Shown: in pieces, positions 14,612 to 23,798 of the stretch | Layout of the letters: each line of letters starts with the position of its first letter | How positions within the stretch are numbered: the first letter of the stretch is position 1 | Source of the DNA: Limivivens faecihominis | Lineage (GTDB): Bacteria > Bacillota > Clostridia > Lachnospirales > Lachnospiraceae | Length of the DNA stretch: 64,000 nt | Direction of reading: 5' to 3' | Assembly: GCF_020686945.1 (NCBI RefSeq) | Contig: NZ_JAJEPR010000013.1 | Location: 32,390 to 96,389 of the forward strand | The notes under the pieces: generated by a model | What the model saw: only the letters and a program-made list of their open reading frames with translations | Told to the model about the DNA's origin: nothing | Databases searched by the model: none | Program-made: the position numbers and the translations under genes

Positions 14612-15994
14612 TCAGCGGTTCTTTTCATATTTGTCCAGCTCCTTTAAGGCCTGTCCCGAGAGGGGATAAAGAGCGATGATATTGAAGATGGTCATAAGAC
14701 CGATTCCCACATCTCCGAGATCCCAGACGAAGGTGTAGGCGGCGATGCCCCCGATAAAGAGCATGACCAGAGCCAGAATTTTATAAAGGGTCTGCCAGCA
14801 CCATTTGTCCCCGAAAAGGTAGGCCACGTTGCTTCTCGCATAGAAAAGGATGCCGAGGAACGTGGAAAAGCTGAAGAGGAACAGGGTGACGGCGATGAAG
14901 ATCACGCCGAATTTTCCCAGGTGGTAATCCATGGCGGTCTGGAGAAGCGTCATGCCGGAGAGGCCGGAGAGGAGATTTTCCGGGACCAGAAGCATGATCA
15001 TGGCGGTGCAGCTGCAGATCACAATGGTGTCGATGAAGACACCGAAGGCCTGAACAAGACCGGCCTTTGCGGGTTGCTCACATTCTGCGGCGGCAGCGGC
15101 ACAGGGGGCGGAGCCGGAGCCGGCTTCGTTGGAGAAAAGACCACGCTTGACTCCGTTCATCAGCACAGCGCCGAAACCGCCGGCCGCTGCCTGACGGAGC
15201 CCGAAGGCTTCCTCAAAGATCCGGGCAAAAACGCCGGGAATCTGCCGGTAATTGACGGCGATGATAAAAAGCGTGATGAAAAAGTAGCAGACAGCCATGA
15301 TGGGAACAATGGTATCCAGTACCTTCACCGTGGCATTTTTCCGAAGGACGATGACAGCGGAAATGATGACCAGAAGAATGCTCGTGTAAAGGGGCGGGAT
15401 CGAAAAGGCATTTGCGAAGGAAGAGGCCACGGAATTGCTGATGACCTGGCTGATGCCACACCAGCAGATCAGGCCGGAAACAGCGAAGAGCACGGAGATC
15501 AGTACATAACGCTTTTTCCGTCCAAGTCGTTCTTCGACCAGATGATGGATATAGTAGGCGGGCCCGCCGCGGTAGCCGCCGTAGAGAGGATCCTCTTCCT
15601 TATGGAGCTGAGCCAGGGTGGCTTCAATGAAGGCGGTGGAGGAACCGATGATGGCGGTAATCCACATCCAGAATACAGCTCCCGCGCCGCCGGCGGAAAC
15701 TGCAGCCACGACACCCACCAGATTGCCCATGCCCACTCTTGTGGCGGTAGAGACTATAAGAGCCTGGAAGGAGGAAAGACTGTTTTTGCTGTTCTTTTTC
15801 TCCGTAAGAGCTTTCAGCATATCCGGAAAAAGCCGGATGGGAAGAAAATGGGTCCGGATGGTGAAAAAAATTCCCGTGGGAATCAGAAGCAGGATTAGAA
15901 GCGAGATACCGAGACTGCTGCCGCCGGGGAGCGGAATCCGGATGAGATCGCCCCAGAGAAATTGGTAGATGGTATTGATTAGCTGAATGATCAT
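14612..15994 (-). CDS. Sodium:alanine/glycine symporter (AGCS family)
   Basis: 460 residues with about 10-11 membrane segments. Family motifs: TATRVGMGNLVGVVAAVSAG, GYRGGPAYYIHH and RGLFSNEAGSGSAPCAAAAA. It imports alanine or glycine with Na+. I chose ATG at 15994, where the reverse strand shows GAGGAT before MIIQLINTIY; the longer frame is not supported. Converges on spoVAE. A large plus-strand open frame inside it is a shadow. Confidence 0.94.
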   Translation of the reverse strand: MIIQLINTIYQFLWGDLIRIPLPGGSSLGISLLILLLIPTGIFFTIRTHFLPIRLFPDMLKALTEKKNSKNSLSSFQALIVSTATRVGMGNLVGVVAAVSAGGAGAVFWMWITAIIGSSTAFIEATLAQLHKEEDPLYGGYRGGPAYYIHHLVEERLGRKKRYVLISVLFAVSGLICWCGISQVISNSVASSFANAFSIPPLYTSILLVIISAVIVLRKNATVKVLDTIVPIMAVCYFFITLFIIAVNYRQIPGVFARIFEEAFGLRQAAAGGFGAVLMNGVKRGLFSNEAGSGSAPCAAAAAECEQPAKAGLVQAFGVFIDTIVICSCTAMIMLLVPENLLSGLSGMTLLQTAMDYHLGKFGVIFIAVTLFLFSFSTFLGILFYARSNVAYLFGDKWCWQTLYKILALVMLFIGGIAAYTFVWDLGDVGIGLMTIFNIIALYPLSGQALKELDKYEKNR

Positions 15995-16150
15995 AAAGTA
16001 TCCTCGTTTCTCAAAACTTTTCTTTATTATGCCATAAGAAGAGCGCAGTGTAAACCTCCGTTTTCCGTGAACAAAAAATGCAACTTTGTGTACAAAAAGC
16101 GCAAAAATTCTTTCACTCGTTGTTTTGGTCAGGTGCTTATGATAAGATTC

Positions 16151-16200
16151 ATAGGTAGAAAACCTATTATGTGCGGGCCAGGGAATTTTCCCTGGCTTTT
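16151..16200 (+). promoter_or_regulatory. Two hairpins, the second attenuator-like, before the STAND ATPase gene
   Basis: ATAGGT/ACCTAT (16151-16167) is followed by GCCAGGGA/TCCCTGGC (16177-16196) and TTTTGG. The second resembles a weak terminator placed about 35 bp before the start codon, so expression may depend on read-through. Confidence 0.45.
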
Positions 16201-16232
16201 GGCCGGAACCGCACGGAAGGGAGAACATAAGG

Positions 16233-19172
16233 ATGGCTACAGAAGGCAGAACCACTGTACAGCTTTCACTGAAAAATCTGTACCGCCTGCTTACAGTGAA
16301 GGATTACCCGGTCTATTCCACAGGGATCCTTCGGAGAAAAAATAAAAAGGGACTCACTCTGGTCCGCTTCTGGGATGAGTACCTTTCCTATGAGTGGAGA
16401 AATACCGTTCACGGACGGCTGATATGGAGAATCAGCGGCAGCAGAAACCGCTATCATTCGGAAATCTGCAATCGCCGGGCTGATTTCCCGCTGTATGAGG
16501 TCTACATCCAGGAGGTGCTGGACGGGCTGACGGCGGAGAGCTTTGGCAAACAGCTCCGGCTTTTTGAAAAATTTCTGACGGAACGGGAATACGATCATTC
16601 GGTCTTTATCATTAAACTAAAAGAATTTCTTCTGGAAGCGGAAAAAGAAGATCCCTGGCTTTCGAAAGACTGTGCGAAGCTTCTTCTCTCCTGGGTCAGC
16701 GACGTGGAGAAGAACCGGAAGAAGCTGCCGGAACGCTTTCAGGCGGGCTGGCTTCTGACGATGCTCTCGCTTCACGCGATGGCGGGAGACCAGATGGATA
16801 CGGAAAAAATGAGGGAGCTTAGGAAACGGAAGGATCTGGCACCGGAGCTTCTCTGGAGAAAACTGGAACAGGAGCAGGAGAAACGCCAGCCCGTCTTTCT
16901 GACCTCGAGAAACAGCGAACTCTGTGTGGCACCCCTGGAGGGAGAACATTTCTTCGGCCGGGAGGAGGAGCTCTACGATCTCAAGGAGATGCTGGAAAAC
17001 GGTGGAAAATTTCTGCTCACAGGCCTGGGCGGCATAGGAAAAACCGAGCTCTTAAGACAGCTTCTGATCTGGTGTGAGCGGGAAAGAAAAGCGAGAAAAA
17101 TCGCCGTGGTCCAGTACACAGGCAGTCTTTCCGACAGCCTGAACCGGAGCTTTTTCGAACTTAATGCGGCGGATCAGGAGGTACGCTTTCATGAGTGTCT
17201 CTATCGCCTTTCCGGAAAGAAAACGGTTCTTTTTCTTGACAACGTGGATCGCACGGAGGAGGAAGATCCGGGGCTTCTGGAATTAAAGGAGCTCTCCTGT
17301 ACGGTCTTTGTCTCCAGCCGTATCAAGAAGCTGGAAGGTTTCCGGAATTTCTCGGTGGGAACCCCGAGAAAGAGCGCTCTGGGGTTGATTTTCCGGGATA
17401 ACTATGAGCGGACTTTAAATATGGAAGAACGGGAGAACTTGAATCAGCTGCTTGAAAAAAAGCTCTTTCAGCACCCGTTGACACTGCGGCTTCTGGGAAA
17501 AGCAGCCGGGGCAAGGCTCTGGACGCTGGAAGAACTGGAGCGGGAGCTTGAGACTGCCTGGGCGGAAACAGCCGGGGACGCGGGGCTTCGGGATATGTAC
17601 CGGAGGCTCTATCAGCTGTCCGGGGCAACTGCCGCCGGAGAAAAGCTGGTGCGGATCTTCGCAATCCTGCCCTACCGGAAGATTACGAGAACTTTCACAA
17701 AAATGTTTTTCCAGGGCTTTTTGAAAAAAGGAGAGCTTCTGGCGGAGGAACTTGGAAAACTTACGGGCCTTGGGTGGCTTGAGGATACTGGGGACGGCTA
17801 CCGCATGCATCCGGTGATCGCCGAGAGCATCCGGATGAAGGCACCTCTGGAGGAAGAGTTTCTTCCCTTCTGGGAACGGGCGGAAAAATGTTTCTTTGAC
17901 GGGCAGCCGGGGGCTGCGGAGGATCCGGCGATGGAGGAGCTAGCCTGGATGATCTGGAACGCCGTATCCAGCATCAGCGGAGAAGTCAGCGACCGGCTGG
18001 TAGGCTTGGGCCTGAAAGCTCTCTTCTACATGAGGAGCCGTTACCGGGCCGGGGAGAAGCTTCAGAGTCTGATCGAGCGGTGTCCGGAGCTTTCGGATGA
18101 GCATCTCTTTATGGTGAGAAGCCTTCAGTTGGAATTTATGACGGAGTTCGGTGATTACGGAAAGCAGTTTGCTTTTTACATGGAAAAAGGCCTCCTCTCG
18201 GAGGAACAGCTTCTGAACGCCCTAACCAACTATGGGCAGCGTCTCCTTGCATCAGGAAAACTTACGGAGACAGAAACTCTCGTCTCGGAAGTTTTCCAGT
18301 GGACGGAGAGTCTGACCTTCAGGGTTTACGGAGAATTTCTGCTGGGCCAGTGCTGTTACTACCGGGCGAAATTTCCTGCGGCCATCGCTGTTTTTGAAAA
18401 GGCGATCTGGCTGATTCTCTGCCGCAAGTCGGCTTCCAGGGCGGAAGAGGAAAACATAAGAATCCAGAGAGCTGTGGATGAGGGCCTGGGCGAGTTTCTC
18501 GGAGATATTCTCTATATGAAAGGCATGACTCATCTCGGAATCGGGGAGCGGAAAGAGGCCGATCAGAGCCTGGCCGTTCTGGAAGAGGTGGTAAAGGCTC
18601 TGGGAAATCCGCCTACCCTGCTGCTCTGTCTGGAACAGCTTCGGGGACAGGCCGCGAGCTGCCGGGGAGAAGCGGAGGAAGCCCTTACTTTCATGGAACG
18701 CCACAAGAGAATGGTGGAAGAATTTGCCGGAAAGAACCATATCAACTATCTGGCGGCCTGCGGTGAGCTGGGAACCGCCTACAACCGGGTGGGCAACCGC
18801 AAAAAAGCTCTGGAAAACCAGCTTCTGATGCGGGAAGGCCTTCTCAAAACCGCTTACGATCAGGGAAATACGCTTTCCCTCGCGGACAACAACATCGGCG
18901 TGACCTGCATTGACGATGGAAGGCCGGAGGAAGCCGTTATATATCTTACGGAGGCCTATCAGCTGGCGGAGGAAAAGAACCTCGGCGAGATCGCCTGTGC
19001 GGAACCGGCCTGGAATCTGGCCCGGGCTTACCGGCTTCTGGGGGATGAGGAGAAGGAAAAAGAGTTCCTCACAAAAGCCCTCCAGGGCTTCCGGAACAAC
19101 TACGCGCCGGAGCATCCGAAGAGGCTGGCTGCAGAAAAACGGGAGCAGGAACTGAACGAAAAGAGAGACTGA
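16233..19172 (+). CDS. STAND-type NTPase with NB-ARC-like domain and TPR repeats
   Basis: 979 residues. Order: a ~230-residue N-terminal region without a recognised domain, an NB-ARC-like ATPase with FFGREEEL lead-in, Walker A GLGGIGKT (264-271), Walker B TVLFLDNVD and the sensor VFVSSR, a winged-helix-like part ending MHPVIAESI, then TPR-type repeats from about residue 600 (ALENQLLMREGLLKTAYDQG; EEAVIYLTEAYQLAEEKNLG). STAND proteins are ATP-driven switches used in transcription control, signalling and phage defence. There is no HTH, nuclease or TIR effector that I can recognise, and the flanking genes are unrelated. Whether it is a regulator or a defence sensor is open. It has its own terminator. 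Confidence 0.82.
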   Translation: MATEGRTTVQLSLKNLYRLLTVKDYPVYSTGILRRKNKKGLTLVRFWDEYLSYEWRNTVHGRLIWRISGSRNRYHSEICNRRADFPLYEVYIQEVLDGLTAESFGKQLRLFEKFLTEREYDHSVFIIKLKEFLLEAEKEDPWLSKDCAKLLLSWVSDVEKNRKKLPERFQAGWLLTMLSLHAMAGDQMDTEKMRELRKRKDLAPELLWRKLEQEQEKRQPVFLTSRNSELCVAPLEGEHFFGREEELYDLKEMLENGGKFLLTGLGGIGKTELLRQLLIWCERERKARKIAVVQYTGSLSDSLNRSFFELNAADQEVRFHECLYRLSGKKTVLFLDNVDRTEEEDPGLLELKELSCTVFVSSRIKKLEGFRNFSVGTPRKSALGLIFRDNYERTLNMEERENLNQLLEKKLFQHPLTLRLLGKAAGARLWTLEELERELETAWAETAGDAGLRDMYRRLYQLSGATAAGEKLVRIFAILPYRKITRTFTKMFFQGFLKKGELLAEELGKLTGLGWLEDTGDGYRMHPVIAESIRMKAPLEEEFLPFWERAEKCFFDGQPGAAEDPAMEELAWMIWNAVSSISGEVSDRLVGLGLKALFYMRSRYRAGEKLQSLIERCPELSDEHLFMVRSLQLEFMTEFGDYGKQFAFYMEKGLLSEEQLLNALTNYGQRLLASGKLTETETLVSEVFQWTESLTFRVYGEFLLGQCCYYRAKFPAAIAVFEKAIWLILCRKSASRAEEENIRIQRAVDEGLGEFLGDILYMKGMTHLGIGERKEADQSLAVLEEVVKALGNPPTLLLCLEQLRGQAASCRGEAEEALTFMERHKRMVEEFAGKNHINYLAACGELGTAYNRVGNRKKALENQLLMREGLLKTAYDQGNTLSLADNNIGVTCIDDGRPEEAVIYLTEAYQLAEEKNLGEIACAEPAWNLARAYRLLGDEEKEKEFLTKALQGFRNNYAPEHPKRLAAEKREQELNEKRD

Positions 19173-19176
19173 ATGA

Positions 19177-19217
19177 GATGCGTCTGAGGGAAAAATTCCT
19201 TCAGGCGCATTTTTTTC
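19177..19217 (+). terminator. Terminator of STAND ATPase gene
   Basis: ATGCGTCTGAGGGA pairs with TCCTTCAGGCGCAT (one or two wobbles), loop AAAAT, then seven T. Confidence 0.93.
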
Positions 19218-19314
19218 TGGTAAAGGGGGCGGGAAGATGATAAAATAAAATCTGATTGCTGCCTGACCGGCAAAAACGGACAGGCAGGAGAAACACGAGA
19301 TTGAAGGAAATTTT

Positions 19315-22053
19315 ATGGAAGATAAAGAAAAACTGACACTGGGCATTCTTGCCCATGTGGATGCGGGAAAGACAACGCTGGCGGAGAGCATTCTCTATCT
19401 TAGGGGCAGCATCCGAAAAATCGGCCGGGTGGACCACGGCGATGCCTTTCTCGATAACTATGAGCTGGAGCGATCCAGAGGAATCACAATCTTCTCCAAA
19501 CAGGCAAGGCTGACCTTGGGGAACCGGGAAGTGACCCTTCTCGATACCCCGGGCCATGTGGACTTTTCTGCGGAGATGGAGCGGACGCTTCAGGTACTGG
19601 ATGCGGCGGTGCTGGTCATCAGTGGGGCCGACGGCGTTCAGGGCCATGTGGAGACCCTCTGGAAGCTTTTGAAATATTATCAGATTCCGGTCTTTCTCTT
19701 TGTGAACAAGATGGATCAGGAAGGGACGGACCGGGAAAAACTCCTCTCGGAGCTCAAGAAACGGCTGGATGGAAACTGTGTGGATTTCAATCAGGAAGAG
19801 ACGGATTATGCGGCTTTCGCGGAAGAGGCGGCCATGAGCGATGAAAAGCTTCTGGAAGAATACCTGGAGAGCGGAAGCGTGGATCGTAAGCTTTTGAAAA
19901 AAGCCATCGCCGATCGTAAGCTTTTCCCCTGCTTTTTCGGCTCCGCCCTTAAAATTCAGGGGGTGGAGGAGCTCTTAAAGGGCCTTGAAACCTATGCGAG
20001 CACCAGTCCTTACCGGAAAAATTTTTCTGCCAGGGTTTATAAGATCAGCCGCGACGAGGCCGGAAACCGTTTGACGCATCTCAAAGTGACGGGCGGTGTC
20101 CTGAAGGTGAAAATGCCGCTGACCAACCGGCGGGAAGGCCTGGAGGAGAGCGAGATCTGGGAGGAAAAAGCGGACCAGATCCGGCTCTACTCCGGAGCAG
20201 GCTATCAGGCCGTAAACGAGGCCGGGCCGGGAAGCATCTGCGCCGTCACAGGCTTAAGCAGAACCTTTGCCGGGGAAGGTCTGGGCGAGGAGGCGGAAGG
20301 AAATCTTCCGATTCTGGAGCCGGTGCTGACCTACCGCATCGAACTTCCGGAGGGGACGAACGTTCATGAGACCTTTTTAAAGCTTCTCAAGCTGGAGGAG
20401 GAGATCCCTGAGCTTCACATTGTCTGGAATGAACGACTCGGCGAGATTCATGCCCAGGTTATGGGAGAGGTGCAGATCGAGATCCTGAAAAGTCTGATTC
20501 GGGACCGCTTCCGGCTGGATGTGGAGTTTGGCGACGGAAACATTGTCTACAAGGAGACGATTCTGGAACCTGTGGAGGGCGTAGGCCATTTCGAGCCTCT
20601 GCGCCATTACGCCGAGGTGCATCTTCTCCTGGAACCGGCGGAGCGGGGCAGCGGCCTGAGCTTCGATACGGTCTGCAGCGAGGATGTGCTGGACCGGAAC
20701 TGGCAGCGGCTGATTCTCACCCATCTGGAAGAGAAAAAGCACCTGGGCGTACTCACAGGTTCCGAGATTACGGATATGAAGATCACGCTTCTGACCGGCC
20801 GGGCCCATATCAAGCACACCGAGGGCGGCGATTTCCGGCAGGCGACCTACCGGGCCGTACGCCAGGGCCTTCGGAAGGCAAAGAGCATCCTTCTGGAGCC
20901 GGTGTATGAGTACCGGCTGGAGGTACCGGCTGACCTGGTGGGCCGGGCCATGGCGGATATCCAGCGCATGAACGGCAAATTTTCCGGGCCGGAGCTGGAG
21001 GGAGAGATGGCAGTTCTCACCGGAACCGCGCCGGTTTCCGCGATGCGGGGCTACCCGAGGGAAGTGACAGCCTACAGCCGCGGCAGAGGCAGGATTTCCG
21101 TGGCTCTTTCCGGCTATGAGTCCTGCCACAACGGCGAGGAGATCGCGGCTCTTTCCGGCTACGACCCCGACGGAGATATGGAAAATCCCACCGGTTCCGT
21201 TTTCTGCGCCCACGGAGCCGGCTTCGTGGTGGACTGGGACCAGGTGGAGGATTATATGCACCTTGAGAGCGCCTGGGGAAACGGCGGAGAGAAAACGGAA
21301 CCCGAGGGCCTGCCCGTGACGGAGAGCATCCGAAGACAGCGGGCGGCGGAGGCCGAAACCTATGCCTCCGAGGAAGAGTTGAAGGCGATTTTCGAGCGGA
21401 CCTACGGGCCGGTGAAAAAGGAGAGAGGAAGCTTTGAAAAAAGAGTCCGCCGCTCTTCCTCCGATAGTGTCTCTGCCTACCGACCGATAAAGAAAGAGAT
21501 GCCTCAGGAGCAGTATCTTCTGGTGGATGGCTACAACATCATTTTCTCCTGGGAGGATTTAAACGAGCTCTCCAGGGTGAACATGGAAGGGGCCAGAAGC
21601 AAGCTGGCGGATCTTCTCTGCAACTATCAGGGATACCGGAAATGCCATGTGATCCTGGTTTTTGACGCCTACAAGGTGGAAGGAAACCACGGGGAAGTCG
21701 TGAAATATCACAACATTCACATCGTTTATACGAAAGAGGCGGAGACCGCCGACCAGTACATTGAGAAGACAGTCCACGCCATCGGCCGGAAATACGGGGT
21801 GACGGTGGCGACCTCCGACGGTCTGGAGCAGGTTATCATCCTGGGACAGGGAGCAAGACGCCTCTCGGCCAGAGGTTTACGGGAAGAGATCGAGGCTGCC
21901 AGCACCGAGATCCGCGGCGACTACCTGAACCGGCAGGGGCCGACGAAAAATCTCCTGATTCATCAGCTTCCCGGGGAAATGGCGGAGCTTATGGAGGATG
22001 TGCGTCTGGGCCGGCGTACCATGGAGGACGGAAAGAAAAAGGGGAGTAAATAA
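19315..22053 (+). CDS. TetM-like translational GTPase fused to a YacP/Rae1-type NYN nuclease domain
   Basis: 912 residues. The first ~650 are an EF-G-like ribosome-protection-type GTPase: G1 AHVDAGKTT (13-21), G2 region RSRGITIF, G3 DTPGHVD (77-83), G4 NKMD (131-134), then domains II to V. After a charged linker comes a second domain from about residue 734: LLVDGYNIIFSW, LVFDAYKV (Asp 784), TKEAETADQYIEK and VATSDGLEQ, the conserved acidic set of NYN/PIN-like YacP proteins; Bacillus Rae1 of this family cuts mRNA in the ribosomal A site. Known: the two families separately. Inferred: the GTPase places the nuclease in the A site. Tetracycline resistance is possible but not shown. A GNAT gene follows 18 bp later. 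Confidence 0.9.
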   Translation: MEDKEKLTLGILAHVDAGKTTLAESILYLRGSIRKIGRVDHGDAFLDNYELERSRGITIFSKQARLTLGNREVTLLDTPGHVDFSAEMERTLQVLDAAVLVISGADGVQGHVETLWKLLKYYQIPVFLFVNKMDQEGTDREKLLSELKKRLDGNCVDFNQEETDYAAFAEEAAMSDEKLLEEYLESGSVDRKLLKKAIADRKLFPCFFGSALKIQGVEELLKGLETYASTSPYRKNFSARVYKISRDEAGNRLTHLKVTGGVLKVKMPLTNRREGLEESEIWEEKADQIRLYSGAGYQAVNEAGPGSICAVTGLSRTFAGEGLGEEAEGNLPILEPVLTYRIELPEGTNVHETFLKLLKLEEEIPELHIVWNERLGEIHAQVMGEVQIEILKSLIRDRFRLDVEFGDGNIVYKETILEPVEGVGHFEPLRHYAEVHLLLEPAERGSGLSFDTVCSEDVLDRNWQRLILTHLEEKKHLGVLTGSEITDMKITLLTGRAHIKHTEGGDFRQATYRAVRQGLRKAKSILLEPVYEYRLEVPADLVGRAMADIQRMNGKFSGPELEGEMAVLTGTAPVSAMRGYPREVTAYSRGRGRISVALSGYESCHNGEEIAALSGYDPDGDMENPTGSVFCAHGAGFVVDWDQVEDYMHLESAWGNGGEKTEPEGLPVTESIRRQRAAEAETYASEEELKAIFERTYGPVKKERGSFEKRVRRSSSDSVSAYRPIKKEMPQEQYLLVDGYNIIFSWEDLNELSRVNMEGARSKLADLLCNYQGYRKCHVILVFDAYKVEGNHGEVVKYHNIHIVYTKEAETADQYIEKTVHAIGRKYGVTVATSDGLEQVIILGQGARRLSARGLREEIEAASTEIRGDYLNRQGPTKNLLIHQLPGEMAELMEDVRLGRRTMEDGKKKGSK

Positions 22054-22071
22054 CTTAAGAAGGGACGAATA

Positions 22072-22611
22072 ATGGACGATACACTGATTTACCGCAAGAT
22101 AGAACTGGAAGAGCTGAACCTGGATCTCTTCCGGAAATTTGAGCGCCGGCAGAACGTGGCCCGGCAGCTTCAGAAACAGGGGGATGCCTGGGTGGAAAAG
22201 CCGGTCTCTCTGGTGGAGGAATGGTCAAGAGAAGACTATGAATTTCTGCTGACCTGCCTTCAGAATACGATTCAGGAGGGCGGCGTGGTCTTCGGAGCCT
22301 TTGAAGGAAACGCTGTAAAAGGCTTTGCCTCGATCTCCGGAAAGCCCTTCGGCTACGCCGGAACCTACCGAGATCTCACAAGCCTTCATGTCTCAAGAGA
22401 GCTTCGGGGCCGGGGAATCGGCACCCGCCTCTTCCATCTGGCCGCCGGCTGGGCTCTGGCCATGGGCGGACAGAAACTCTACATCGCCGCCAATCCGGCC
22501 ATCGAAAGCCAGCTCTTTTACCGGGCTTTGGGCTGCACCGACGCCATGGAGCTCAACGAGGAGCATGTGAAAAACGGGCCGACGGACCGGCAGATGGAGT
22601 ATGTGCTGTAA
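22072..22611 (+). CDS. GNAT family N-acetyltransferase
   Basis: 179 residues. The acetyl-CoA site motif is RELRGRGIGTRLFHLAAGWA (Q/RxxGxG/A), preceded by strand DLTSLHVS and followed by KLYIAANPAIESQLFYRALG. The substrate is unknown. It lies 18 bp after the GTPase-nuclease gene and may share its transcript. The N-terminal 60 residues are not part of the core GNAT fold. Confidence 0.85.
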   Translation: MDDTLIYRKIELEELNLDLFRKFERRQNVARQLQKQGDAWVEKPVSLVEEWSREDYEFLLTCLQNTIQEGGVVFGAFEGNAVKGFASISGKPFGYAGTYRDLTSLHVSRELRGRGIGTRLFHLAAGWALAMGGQKLYIAANPAIESQLFYRALGCTDAMELNEEHVKNGPTDRQMEYVL

Positions 22612-22620
22612 AAAAACTCC

Positions 22621-22650
22621 TTGACAGCCTCTTTCTCTTTGTGATATAAA
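22621..22650 (+). promoter_or_regulatory. Strong promoter of the T-box/tyrS relic
   Basis: TTGACA (22621-22626), 18-bp spacer, TATAAA (22645-22650) with TG one base upstream (extended -10). A 10-bp inverted repeat (22624-22633 with 22673-22682) spans the -35 and the leader start. Confidence 0.8.
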
Positions 22651-22678
22651 GAATGCAATTCATTTCGGAGTAAAGAGG

Positions 22679-22826
22679 CTGTGATAAGAAAGAGTAGCAG
22701 GAAGGATGCCAGACAGAAAGCTGCCGGCTGATGAGAGGCGCGTGGATAGTTCCTGTGAATACGTCTTTGAGCTTCACACCAAAAGAGAGGTTCTCGAGTA
22801 GGCTGTGACGGAGATCCCACCGGAAA
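22679..22826 (+). ncRNA. T-box leader (tyrosine specifier), 3'-truncated
   Basis: Stem I signs are clear: the AGAGTA motif near the start (22691-22696), the apical AGACAGAAAGCTGCCGG and GATGAGAGGCG pair, and a specifier loop GTGAATACG with UAC (22760-22762) for tyrosine. The GAGTAGGCTGTGACGG stretch fits the following stem region. The conserved antiterminator (TGGNACCGCG type) is missing; the sequence runs into a tyrS tail instead. So the leader was cut and joined to the gene's 3' end. Confidence 0.82.
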
Positions 22827-22833
22827 AAGCAAG

Positions 22834-22995
22834 GGCCTGATCCAGAGCAGAAATGAATTTTTGCGGTTGTTAAAACAGGGCGGCGTACAGCTGGACGGCG
22901 AGAAGATCGGCATGGAGGCCCTCGAACAGGAAGTGGCAGCGGGAAGCGTGCTTAAGATTGGAAAAAAGAAATTTTTAAGGTTTGTGAAAGCTTAA
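22834..22995 (+). pseudogene. tyrS: 3' remnant of tyrosyl-tRNA synthetase gene (S4 domain)
   Basis: 53 codons up to a stop encode the end of an S4 RNA-binding domain: EFLRLLKQGGVQLDGEKI followed by GSVLKIGKKKFLRF, as at the C-terminus of tyrosyl-tRNA synthetases. The catalytic domain is absent. The preceding T-box with a UAC specifier supports tyrS as the source. A functional tyrS must lie elsewhere. Confidence 0.8.
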
Positions 22996-23132
22996 CTAGA
23001 AAAAACTTGCAGAGTATGATAACATAAACCAGAATGTGTCCCGATTTGGGGCATAAATAAAAAAAGAAAATTTGGACAGACTGTTCCAATAGAAAAGCCT
23101 GTGGGCGGAAGATAAGAGAGGAGCAACAGAAG

Positions 23133-23780
23133 ATGAAGATCGTACCGGCAAGCATAGAGATCATCAGCACAGAACCTTACGAGGAGATGTTAAAAAGAGT
23201 AGAGAGGGCAGGCCGTGTCTGCTACAAGAGCGAGGGCAGCATCGAGGATGGTTCCGCAGAGCGTTTTATCCGAAACATCCTGAAAAGAGGCCACGAATCC
23301 GTGATCGAGCATGCGGGAATCACCGTGAAAGTGACCTGTGACCGGGGCGTGACTCACGAGATCGTCCGCCATCGTCTGGCCAGCTACAGCCAGGAGAGCA
23401 CCCGTTACTGCAACTATTCCAAGGATAAATTTGAAAATCAGATTTCCTGCATCGACATTGCCAACGGCTTCTCCTATGACCTGAACAAAGAGGAAGACCG
23501 CCAGAAATACCTTCTCTGGCAGGAGGCCATGGAATCCGCAGAAAAATATTACTTCAAAATGCTGGAGCTTGGAGCCCGGGCCGAAGAAGCCAGAAGCATC
23601 CTCCCGAACTCCCTGAAGACCGAAATCGTCATGACCATGGACCTTCGTGAGTGGAGACACTTCATCTGTCTCCGCGGTTCCAAAGCCGCCCACCCCCAGA
23701 TCCGCGAGATCACCCGCATGATCCTCAAAGAATTTCAGGAGAGATATCCGCTGTTCTTTGAAGATCTGACAGCGGAATAA
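23133..23780 (+). CDS. thyX: Flavin-dependent thymidylate synthase
   Basis: 215 residues. The ThyX signature RHRxxSxxxxSxR is present as RHRLASYSQESTR, with FIRNILKRGHESVIEHAG before it and LREWRHFICLRG at the C-terminal end. It makes dTMP from dUMP using methylene-tetrahydrofolate, NADPH and FAD. ATG follows GAGAGGAG. The region upstream carries the tyrS relic, so its promoter may have changed through that deletion. Confidence 0.97.
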   Translation: MKIVPASIEIISTEPYEEMLKRVERAGRVCYKSEGSIEDGSAERFIRNILKRGHESVIEHAGITVKVTCDRGVTHEIVRHRLASYSQESTRYCNYSKDKFENQISCIDIANGFSYDLNKEEDRQKYLLWQEAMESAEKYYFKMLELGARAEEARSILPNSLKTEIVMTMDLREWRHFICLRGSKAAHPQIREITRMILKEFQERYPLFFEDLTAE

Positions 23781-23798
23781 AACATACGGGAGGAACTT

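Noticed and set aside
14921..15898. Long plus-strand open frame (325 codons) opposite the alanine symporter
   Set aside because: Gly/Asp/Glu/His-rich composition typical of an antisense shadow; the minus strand encodes clear AGCS motifs.
19315..21400. Straight call as a tetracycline-resistance gene
   Set aside because: It is only TetM-like and carries an extra nuclease domain; resistance cannot be claimed from sequence alone.
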